A stretch of DNA of 51,284 bases from Bacteroidota bacterium (GTDB lineage Bacteria; Bacteroidota; Bacteroidia; Cytophagales; Cytophagaceae). The notes under the pieces are model-generated. The model ran no database searches. It worked only from the letters and a program-made list of their open reading frames with translations, and was not told where the DNA came from. Position 1 is the first letter of the stretch. Each line of letters begins with the position of its first letter. Both the position numbers and the translations under genes were made by a program. The stretch is taken from assembly GCA_023392125.1 (NCBI GenBank), contig JAEVZS010000001.1, forward strand, positions 1 through 51,284. Reading direction: 5' to 3'. This document shows positions 37,538 through 43,540 of the stretch, in pieces.

Positions 37538-37579
37538 AAATGTCCGGTGATGAAATATTCGTAGTTACACCGGACATTT
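37538..37579 (+). terminator. terminator of the DUF6311 gene
   Basis: AAATGTCCGGTG pairs with CACCGGACATTT across an 18-nt loop and is followed by CTTTTT. It lies 10 nt after the stop codon and could also serve the convergent copper-protein gene. Confidence 0.85.
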
Positions 37580-37595
37580 CTTTTTGGCTGGAGAA

Positions 37596-37931
37596 TCAGG
37601 CGGCTATTTTAAAACACTCTTCAGCGCATCTCTTGCATGCTTCAGCGCATTCCACACAGTGGTTCATGTCTTTGTACCTGCCGCATTCTTCGGCACATTC
37701 CGAGCATATTGCAGCGCATAATTTGGTAAGTTCTTTGGCCCGGCTGTTGCCAAGGCTTAATAACTGGGCAGTAGCGTAGCATATGGCTGCACATTGCATA
37801 TCAAGGCGGATGCATAAAGCCATTTTATTCACATCGGATTCTTCTGTACAGGATGTAGCGCAATGATTGCATATCGCAGCACAACGAAGACAAGCCTCGA
37901 TACATCGCTGATAATCATGATAACCTTTCAT
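37596..37931 (-). CDS. four-helix bundle copper-binding protein
   Basis: An approximately 111-residue cysteine-rich protein of the Csp/DUF326 type. Eighteen cysteines are spaced along amphipathic helices (CIEACLRCAAICNHCATSC, LCAAICSECAEEC, HCVECAEACKRCAEEC), the arrangement that in copper storage proteins lines the inside of a four-helix bundle and binds many Cu(I) ions. No signal peptide precedes this start, so the store would be cytosolic. In-frame ATGs up to 45 nt upstream are possible alternatives. No copper transporter gene is adjacent. Confidence 0.9.
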   Translation of the reverse strand: MKGYHDYQRCIEACLRCAAICNHCATSCTEESDVNKMALCIRLDMQCAAICYATAQLLSLGNSRAKELTKLCAAICSECAEECGRYKDMNHCVECAEACKRCAEECFKIAA

Positions 37932-38105
37932 AATGATGTTTGATTTTAAGTACATCATGCAAACAGGCTTATTCATGTTTTGTTTGGCAGTGGCAAGGCA
38001 TATGGACTACGGATTGAAAAGTGAAATATGTAGAAATTTTACACATGAGCTGACAGGTTGGAAAAGCAGGTTATGTGCTCGTTAGCATAGGCGAGAAAAC
38101 GTGTT

Positions 38106-38140
38106 AGTCTCCGGAAACCAGAAAATGGTTTCCGGAGACT
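38106..38140. terminator. perfect 14-bp hairpin downstream of the prohibitin-like gene
   Basis: AGTCTCCGGAAACC and GGTTTCCGGAGACT form a perfect stem with a 7-nt loop, 17-51 nt past the minus-strand stop. It has no U-run on either side, so it may be a weak terminator or an RNA-stabilising 3' structure. A second small inverted repeat (AAACCGGTT/AACCGGTTT) straddles the stop codon. Confidence 0.55.
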
Positions 38141-38156
38141 GGTTTGCAAACCGGTT

Positions 38157-38942
38157 TTACTGAACCGGTTTGAAGAAAGAGGGGGCCTGTCCGTAAATCG
38201 CTGTTTTACCGTCCCACTTTTCGATAAACTGCTGTTGGATCAACAAGTTATTGAGAGACTGCTTTCGTAATTCGTTGGCCTTGGCTTCGGCCTCGGCCAG
38301 TACGATCAGCTTGCGGGCTTCCGCCTGCGCAATTTTTAGCTCATTTTCTACTTTCATGGCCTGCTGAATGGCCGCGTTTTTGGCGTTGATCGCCTGTGTG
38401 ATGGACTCAGGGTAAACCACACCGGAAGTCATCTGCTCCAACTGGAAGCCTTCTTTATCCAGCAAACGCTGCATATGTTCCTGTACAGCTTCTTCGAATT
38501 TTTCCCGGTTGCTGATGATACTGTCAGTGCTGTATTTGTTAAACTCGATCCGGAAAGCATCCCGGATATAATTGAAAAGCGTAGTCTGGGTAATAACCTG
38601 TATCTCTTTGCGATATTTTTTGAAAATCTCTGGAGAATGCCCGTCTTTTACCTTAAAGCTAAGGGTAGGATCAACATCGAAGATGGAGCCATCCTTGGCG
38701 TTGACGGTAAACTTAGGATAATCTATAGTCTGTACATAGGTAGGAAACTCATAGACGCTTTCGGTAAGCGGGTTGTACCATACGCGTCCGGTGACCAGGT
38801 TGACGTCCTGAACCCCTTTGTCGGAACCATAGAGCCGGACAAGAATTCCCTCATGCCCCGCGTCGATACGTTCCGTAAAAACGACAAATGAAACAACAAT
38901 ACCGATTAGAATGGCCACAATGGCCGGTACAATAATGCGCAT
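38157..38942 (-). CDS. prohibitin-family SPFH protein
   Basis: A 261-residue protein with one N-terminal membrane helix (IIVPAIVAILIGIVVSFVVF), an SPFH/band-7 domain (about 28-195, with the GHEGILVRLYG start) and an alanine/glutamate-rich helix (about 195-235, KIAQAEARKLIVLAEAEAKA) of the kind that forms ring-shaped oligomers at membranes. It lies 146 nt downstream of the WYL-PhyH gene on the same strand and may share its transcript. Prohibitins usually scaffold proteases or organise membrane microdomains. A link to the RNA-repair genes beyond is suggestive, since a second SPFH protein is encoded there. Confidence 0.88.
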   Translation of the reverse strand: MRIIVPAIVAILIGIVVSFVVFTERIDAGHEGILVRLYGSDKGVQDVNLVTGRVWYNPLTESVYEFPTYVQTIDYPKFTVNAKDGSIFDVDPTLSFKVKDGHSPEIFKKYRKEIQVITQTTLFNYIRDAFRIEFNKYSTDSIISNREKFEEAVQEHMQRLLDKEGFQLEQMTSGVVYPESITQAINAKNAAIQQAMKVENELKIAQAEARKLIVLAEAEAKANELRKQSLNNLLIQQQFIEKWDGKTAIYGQAPSFFKPVQ

Positions 38943-39088
38943 GATTTGATATTAGATTATAAATTATAGGGGTAAAGATAGAAGAAAATAGTATTGCATA
39001 CCTGTTTATATAAGTAAAATTGCACATAGAGCCAGATTGCCAAAGAGTACTGACATATATTTAACTAATAGTTGTCTGAATCTGTATA

Positions 39089-40825
39089 TTAGCTGTTGAA
39101 TTCTTCCTTTTCACTCCACTTCAATGCACCCCCCAATTCCATGCTGTTAAACTCCAGATGTATAACTCTGCGTCTTTTTTGCTGAGTGGATTTGGAAGAA
39201 GCGTGAAGCAGCAGTGGTTTCATAATATGTATACCGCCTTCATCTACCTCACAGTTGGTTGCGACGCTTGATTCGGTAATGAGTTTTATTTCCTCATCGT
39301 TGTGTATTTTTTTGTGCGAGCCGGGAATGATTTTCAAAGCCCCGTTGTCAACAGAAGTGTTATCCAGATGAATACGAATGGTTACGCCTTTTTTCAGGAT
39401 TTCTTCCGGCGGTATTACGCTGATTATCCCGTCTTTTTGAGTCCAGCTTTTGTACCCGGGAGTTTCAGTTTTTTCCACGACATTGATGGGAATATCCTGA
39501 TGCCAGATCACATACCAGTTCGTTTCCGGGGTCTTATCGAAGAATATGGCTTTGGTGAGAAAAAGATCATGTCCAAGGTTGCCAAGAATTTTTTTAAGAT
39601 TGGAGTTGATGCAATATGCTTTTAGTTCCGGAATTTCCTTAAAGAGCTGCCTGATAGCATACGCTTTATCGCCGCTTCCTGATCGGGAATCCTGATAGTT
39701 GCCGATCAGTTTTCTCATCTCCCGGATTGATTTCCGGGAATAAATGTGATTGGCAATGATGTATCCTCTGGCTTCCAGCCTTGCCGCATAATTTTCCAGA
39801 GATCGTTCATTAAGCTCTGTATCATATTGACTGATAGCATTCATAAGCCGTTCTTTAATAGTGGTTCTTAATCTGGCCGGTGAAATAACCTTTATCCGGT
39901 CCCCAAATGCCAGAATATCTCTCTCCAGTTCATAGTTTAGCTGAACGAAAAGTGCTATGTATACACCTTCGTCTGTGATTTTGAGCTTCTTCTGACTATG
40001 ATGCAGTGGTTTGGTGAGTACATAAGGAGCATTTTCATGGTAGGCGAGTAAAATGACTTCCTGAGGCTGATCGCCTTCGTTTACGGTGACTCCGATGACA
40101 TGATCGAAATAGGAGGCGACTTCCTCTTCATTGCATTCCATCAGAGTCCTGTCAGATGTTTTCAGATGCTCGATCCGGTCCAGAGCCAGCAGCATATAGC
40201 CGGTATTCTTTTTTCGTTTGCCCAGTACAAACCAGCGATTGCGATGCTCTTTCAGCAGGAACGGGTGAAACACGAAGCTGCTTTCCTGTCTCGCCTTAAA
40301 TGAACGATAGGTTATTTCAAGGCATTTTTTTGCCAGAATCGCCTGATATGTCGGGTCAATAAACTCCAGCCCCTTGAGATTGTCGTTTTTCTCCAGATCA
40401 ATAATTGAGCGTTCGTGCGTTTTGGAAGTATAAATCTTGTCTTCGAGCTTCTGCACCATACCGCTAAGTTCTCTGAAATGTGTAAATCCCTTAAACTGTT
40501 TCAGAATGCTCACCACCTCGGTTAGTTTGCCCAGGTCCTGGTCGGTCAGCGGGATATTGGTAATGGAATACTCGGGATCTTCGTATGTATAATACTTTTT
40601 GTCTATTACCACAACGGGTGCGTTGTACCCCAGTTTTTCGCTGCGCATGATCTGAATATCCATTTGCACTGTTCGTCTGCTTACACCTTTATCAATTCCT
40701 TCAAATTCATAGAGCGCTTCCGAGCAGGCCTCAATCAGATCTTCCAGCGTCCATTTGCGGTAGCGGTTGCGCAGGCAGTTATCAATGGTGGTATACCGGA
40801 TCAGGGCATTGCGGTTTACAGGCAT
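39089..40825 (-). CDS. HTH-WYL transcriptional regulator fused to a PhyH-like dioxygenase domain
   Basis: A 578-residue fusion. Residues 1-85 look like the HTH start of WYL regulators (WTLEDLIEACSEALYE, SRRTVQMDIQIMRSEKLGY). Residues about 150-325 are a WYL domain (CLEITYRSFKARQESSFVFHPFLLK, then RWFVLGKR). Residues about 345-570 match phytanoyl-CoA dioxygenases: the iron-binding HxD at His442/Asp444 in WHQDIPI, GALKIIPGSHK (about 495-505), distal His541 in LLLHASSKS and arginines 551-553 that would bind 2-oxoglutarate. WYL domains sense nucleic acid or nucleotide ligands. It is divergent from the tRNA-like/rtcB operon and is its likely regulator. Confidence 0.85.
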   Translation of the reverse strand: MPVNRNALIRYTTIDNCLRNRYRKWTLEDLIEACSEALYEFEGIDKGVSRRTVQMDIQIMRSEKLGYNAPVVVIDKKYYTYEDPEYSITNIPLTDQDLGKLTEVVSILKQFKGFTHFRELSGMVQKLEDKIYTSKTHERSIIDLEKNDNLKGLEFIDPTYQAILAKKCLEITYRSFKARQESSFVFHPFLLKEHRNRWFVLGKRKKNTGYMLLALDRIEHLKTSDRTLMECNEEEVASYFDHVIGVTVNEGDQPQEVILLAYHENAPYVLTKPLHHSQKKLKITDEGVYIALFVQLNYELERDILAFGDRIKVISPARLRTTIKERLMNAISQYDTELNERSLENYAARLEARGYIIANHIYSRKSIREMRKLIGNYQDSRSGSGDKAYAIRQLFKEIPELKAYCINSNLKKILGNLGHDLFLTKAIFFDKTPETNWYVIWHQDIPINVVEKTETPGYKSWTQKDGIISVIPPEEILKKGVTIRIHLDNTSVDNGALKIIPGSHKKIHNDEEIKLITESSVATNCEVDEGGIHIMKPLLLHASSKSTQQKRRRVIHLEFNSMELGGALKWSEKEEFNS

Positions 40826-40875
40826 GCAAAACGGATTTCTGAAAATTTTTCAAAAAAATAGTAAAAATAATTTCA

Positions 40876-40941
40876 CTGCGCAAAAAGACTGCGCAGGTGT
40901 GCTTCAACTTTGTGTCATCGATCAGGGTAAAGAACCTGATC
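40876..40941. promoter_or_regulatory. two inverted repeats between the WYL-PhyH gene and the RNA operon
   Basis: CTGCGCA (40876-40882) and TGCGCAG (40890-40896) form an inverted repeat with a 7-bp spacer. GATCAGG (40920-40926) and CCTGATC (40935-40941) form another with an 8-bp spacer. Both lie in the shared divergent control region and are natural candidates for regulator binding. The second could also be a hairpin at the 5' end of the operon RNA. Confidence 0.5.
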
Positions 40942-40955
40942 TGATCGCAGAGATA

Positions 40956-40981
40956 CCCGTCCGGAAATAGGTCCGGACGGG
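40956..40981 (+). ncRNA. strong leader hairpin of the tRNA-like cluster
   Basis: CCCGTCCGGA, loop AATAGG, TCCGGACGGG: a perfect 10-bp GC-rich stem ending 9 nt before the first tRNA-like element. There is no U-run after it, so it is not a normal terminator. It could protect the 5' end or take part in RNA processing. Confidence 0.6.
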
Positions 40982-40990
40982 GCTATTGAC

Positions 40991-41074
40991 GGGAATGCGC
41001 CAACGACGGCGGGTTGGGTCGGACTGTAAATCCGGTGGCTGATGCCTTAGTAAGTTCGAGTCTTACCATTCCCA
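40991..41074 (+). ncRNA. class II tRNA-Tyr(GUA)-like element with abnormal D-arm
   Basis: An 84-nt element that folds into a full cloverleaf: acceptor GGGAATG/CATTCCC, anticodon stem TCGGA/TCCGG with loop CTGTAAA (anticodon GUA, U33, A37), a long variable arm with GGC/GCC, and T-arm GTAAG TTCGAGT CTTAC. The lengths are those of bacterial tRNA-Tyr. The D-arm is wrong: position 8 is C instead of U, position 10 is C, position 14 is C, and the stem is CCAA/TTGG. CCA is not encoded. It may be a decayed tRNA-Tyr or a deliberate tRNA mimic; its place in the leader of an rtcB operon favours the latter. Confidence 0.65.
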
Positions 41075-41179
41075 CGAGAAATAGCGGCAGGAAAGACCTG
41101 ATGAGAGTTTCTGTATGGCTCCATAGTATTATTCCGGTTGGAAATAATATGCTGCTCAATGTTGGTTGTTTCTCACCAC
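41075..41179 (+). other. hairpin-rich linker in the tRNA-like cluster
   Basis: Contains a small hairpin CAGG/CCTG (41088-41100) and a longer one TATTATTCC/GGAAATAATA with one bulged A and a GGTT loop (41127-41149). There is no recognisable tRNA arm and no convincing coding frame. Confidence 0.4.
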
Positions 41180-41249
41180 CTTGTGTGTTGAAGGTTCGAA
41201 TCCTTCTGCTGACGGAAGTCAGTATAGCTTAACCTGGTAGAGCAACAAG
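41180..41249 (+). ncRNA. circularly permuted tRNA-like (Y RNA-like) module
   Basis: Read 5' to 3', the parts of a tRNA appear with the 3' half first: anticodon-stem 3' strand CTTGT, 5-nt variable loop, T-arm GAAGG TTCGAAT CCTTC, acceptor 3' strand TGCTGAC, a GGAA tetraloop, acceptor 5' strand GTCAGTA, T8-A9, D-arm GCTT AACCTGGTA GAGC, A26, and anticodon-stem 5' strand ACAAG. Every helix pairs (one G-U) and every segment has the exact canonical length, with U8, A14, G18-G19 and the TTCRANY loop intact. The acceptor end is capped and the anticodon loop open. This is the topology I recall for YrlA-type bacterial Y RNAs. A recombinant remnant of two tandem tRNA genes is the alternative. Confidence 0.65.
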
Positions 41250-41253
41250 CCAA

Positions 41254-41270
41254 GCGGGTTCGAATCCCGC
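41254..41270 (+). ncRNA. free T-arm (third tRNA-like piece)
   Basis: GCGGG TTCGAAT CCCGC is a perfect T-arm only 4 nt after the permuted module. It has no anticodon arm and no matching acceptor strand; downstream only a weak CCT-GTTA-AGG hairpin follows. The arm is identical to that of the tRNA-Cys gene at 47971-48042. It could be part of a larger RNA fold or a leftover of a tRNA gene. Confidence 0.5.
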
Positions 41271-41291
41271 GCTCCCTGTTAAGGATGGAGA

Positions 41292-41334
41292 TGTTCTGTA
41301 AAGAACAATGGAAAATGGGCTCATAATCCATTTT
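41292..41334 (+). ncRNA. hairpin plus Met(CAU)-type anticodon stem-loop
   Basis: TGTTCT GTAA AGAACA (41292-41307) forms a 6-bp stem with a GNRA tetraloop. AAAATGGG CTCATAA TCCATTTT (41312-41334) forms an 8-bp stem whose 7-nt loop is exactly that of bacterial tRNA-Met/fMet, with U33 and anticodon CAU. No acceptor stem or T-arm accompanies it, so it is an isolated anticodon-arm mimic rather than a tRNA. Confidence 0.5.
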
Positions 41335-41358
41335 GAAAGAAGCTGATCACTTCTGAAA

Positions 41359-41613
41359 ATGATCAACACAAAAGAAGGTAAAGGTCCGGTAACCATGGGT
41401 TTCTATAGAAACAAAGGCAATCGGAGCAAGGCCCTGAATCGGCAGGATACCGTTTTTCAGATCCTGTTTACGTTGAATGAAAAATCGCTTCTGAAAGAGT
41501 CATCAGGCTATTTTGAAAGTAAAAGTTCAGTCGACCTGTACAGGATTGGGAAAGCTAAATGTCGATTCCGTTTTGCGACGATGCCGGACCTGAGCTTCTT
41601 TTATTCAAAGTAA
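41359..41613 (+). CDS. possible 84-residue basic protein
   Basis: An ATG-started frame that ends 26 nt before the slipin gene and lies just after the tRNA-like cluster. The product is basic, with many Lys, Arg, Ser and Phe (it starts MINTKEGKGPVTMGFYRNKG and ends MPDLSFFYSK). No family is recognised. A basic RNA-binding protein would fit the context, but the frame may equally be a by-product of structured leader RNA. Confidence 0.35.
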   Translation: MINTKEGKGPVTMGFYRNKGNRSKALNRQDTVFQILFTLNEKSLLKESSGYFESKSSVDLYRIGKAKCRFRFATMPDLSFFYSK

Positions 41614-41639
41614 GAATTTGATTAATAAATAGGATAATT

Positions 41640-42731
41640 ATGAAACGTGTGAGAATTACGGAAGGTATGGTAGGGCTGGTTTTCAGGAACGGAAACTATG
41701 AAAGATCGCTTACTCAGGGAGTGTACTGGTTCTGGAAAGGTGAGCGCATTGAACTATATAAAATGTCCCGGCAATTTTGTCCTGCGGCAGAGCTGAATAT
41801 ATTGAAAAAAGATAAAAACCTGATGGATATGCTTTCCATAGTGGAGGTAAATGATGATCAGATCTGTCTGAGGTATGAAGAGGGAATCTTCAGAGAAGTT
41901 CTTACGCCCGGAAGGTATTTTTTCTGGAAGGGAATGGCCGAGTATTCATTTGTTTTGTGCGATCTGAATAAAATAGAACTAACGGAAGCCGTATCGCTCA
42001 ATGTGCTCAGAAAGCCTGAAGTGCTGAAGTATGTCCGGGTATTTCAGGTGGAGTCGTATGAAAAAGGTCTTTTGTATGTGGACGGTAAATTTGTACGTGA
42101 ACTGGAAAGAGGTACGCATCACTTCTGGGTAAATGCTATTTCTGTAATAGTGCAGAAAGTGGATTTGAGGCAGCAGCGGATGGAAATCTCCGGGCAGGAA
42201 ATCCTGACCAAAGATAAGGCTGCGCTACGGGTAAATCTGGAAGTGCTGTACAGAGTAAAGGATATTACCAGGGCGCTTGTGGATAACCGTGATTTTGAAA
42301 AGCAATTGTATGTGGTGATGCAGCTGGCCGTACGGGAGTTTATCGGGGCCTTTACGCTGGATGAGTTGCTGGAAAACAAGGATAGCATGAATGATGCGGT
42401 TCTGAAAGCTTCCGCAAATAAAACTCAAAACCTGGGAGTCGAAGTTGTGGAATGTGGTATCAAGGATATTATATTGCCCGGTGAGATCAAGGAGATTATG
42501 AACCAGGTGCTTGTCGCCCAGAAGCAGGCTCAGGCCAATGTGATCATGAGGCGGGAAGAAACAGCTTCAACCAGAAGCCTGCTGAATACGGCTAAGCTGA
42601 TGGAAGACAACCCGGTATTGCTTACCTTGAAAGAGATGGAGCATGTAGAAAAGATCGCGGAGAAGATTAATAACATCACGCTTTCCGGCGGAGGCCAGAT
42701 TGTAAGTCAGCTGAGGGAAATTTTTACGTGA
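41640..42731 (+). CDS. slipin-family SPFH protein
   Basis: A 363-residue protein with an SPFH/band-7 domain (about 125-300, including QKVDLRQQRMEISGQEILTKDKAALRVNL in two overlapping pieces typical of slipins) and a C-terminal helix (about 300-345). The N-terminal 120 residues contain repeated beta motifs (EGMVGLVFRNGNYERSLTQG, CLRYEEGIFREVLTPGRYF, GLLYVDGKFVRELERGTHHF), three copies of the same hook-like segment. No membrane helix is present, unlike ordinary slipins, so it may form a soluble ring. It is the first clear protein gene of the rtcB operon. Confidence 0.88.
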   Translation: MKRVRITEGMVGLVFRNGNYERSLTQGVYWFWKGERIELYKMSRQFCPAAELNILKKDKNLMDMLSIVEVNDDQICLRYEEGIFREVLTPGRYFFWKGMAEYSFVLCDLNKIELTEAVSLNVLRKPEVLKYVRVFQVESYEKGLLYVDGKFVRELERGTHHFWVNAISVIVQKVDLRQQRMEISGQEILTKDKAALRVNLEVLYRVKDITRALVDNRDFEKQLYVVMQLAVREFIGAFTLDELLENKDSMNDAVLKASANKTQNLGVEVVECGIKDIILPGEIKEIMNQVLVAQKQAQANVIMRREETASTRSLLNTAKLMEDNPVLLTLKEMEHVEKIAEKINNITLSGGGQIVSQLREIFT

Positions 42732-42781
42732 CAGGGACCCGGGGTGTGTATGCCCCGAAGTTTCCATAAATAGCTATAGTT

Positions 42782-43540
42782 ATGAAAGAGCAGATAATAG
42801 AAAAGCTTAAGGATTTAGAAAGAACGAATACTATAAAGATACTGTATGCCTGTGAATCGGGTTCCAGAGCCTGGGGATTTCCTTCGCTTGACAGTGATTA
42901 TGATGTACGGTTTTTATACATGCACCCTGTTGACTGGTATTTGTCTGTTGAAGATAAAAAAGATTCCATCACCGAAGTGGGAAAAGTACTGGATTTTAGC
43001 GGCTGGGAATTGCGGAAAACATTGAAGCTGTTTCGCGGGACAAACTCAGGTCTTTATGAGAAACTCCAGTCTCCGGTCGTATATATGGAAGAAGATGGAT
43101 TTGCTGCTGCGCTGAAATCATACACTGAGTTGTACTATCGTCCATTGGCGGGCATTCATCATTATCTTTCACATGTTCAGTCATTTATGGAAAATGATTT
43201 TACCGGAAAGGATATAAAGCTGAAAAAGTATTTTTATACTATCCGGATGGTATTGGCAGCTGACTGGATATACAGGTATCAGCATGTGCCGCCTATGCAG
43301 CTGAAAGATCTCAGAAGTTTGATCACTGATGCTGAAATTCAGCACTGGATTGATGAAACGCTACTATATAAGGCAGGGAGCACGGAAGATGTTAATGTTC
43401 CAAGATTTGATCTGCTGGATGAATTTCTGAAGAGTAAATCGGAGGAACTCGCTGTGTTCGTTCAATCGTATCCGGGTAGTAAAAAAGAATCTCCGGATGC
43501 TTTAAACCAGTTTTTCAGACAATGGATATCAAAATACTAA
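42782..43540 (+). CDS. nucleotidyltransferase (polymerase beta superfamily), copy 1
   Basis: A 252-residue protein of the YcgL/COG3541-like group. The catalytic motif is complete: GSRAWGF (from Gly27) followed by the metal-binding Asp39 and Asp41 in SDYDVRF. The rest is helical. Such enzymes transfer nucleotides to RNA ends, proteins or small molecules. Set between slipin and rtcB, an RNA-end-processing role is likely by context. Its last 19 nt overlap the next nucleotidyltransferase gene. Confidence 0.88.
   Translation: MKEQIIEKLKDLERTNTIKILYACESGSRAWGFPSLDSDYDVRFLYMHPVDWYLSVEDKKDSITEVGKVLDFSGWELRKTLKLFRGTNSGLYEKLQSPVVYMEEDGFAAALKSYTELYYRPLAGIHHYLSHVQSFMENDFTGKDIKLKKYFYTIRMVLAADWIYRYQHVPPMQLKDLRSLITDAEIQHWIDETLLYKAGSTEDVNVPRFDLLDEFLKSKSEELAVFVQSYPGSKKESPDALNQFFRQWISKY

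Noticed and set aside
41014..41232. 72-codon frame over the tRNA-like RNAs
   Set aside because: It reads straight through the structured arms and its product has no protein-like features.
41218..41277. One truncated tRNA lacking an anticodon arm (D-arm directly followed by the third T-arm)
   Set aside because: Its acceptor strands GTCAGTA and GCTCCCT do not pair, whereas GTCAGTA pairs perfectly with TGCTGAC upstream.
40991..41334. Array of ordinary functional tRNA genes
   Set aside because: Only the first element forms a whole cloverleaf and it lacks U8, G10 and A14; the others are permuted or single arms, so a normal tRNA array does not fit.
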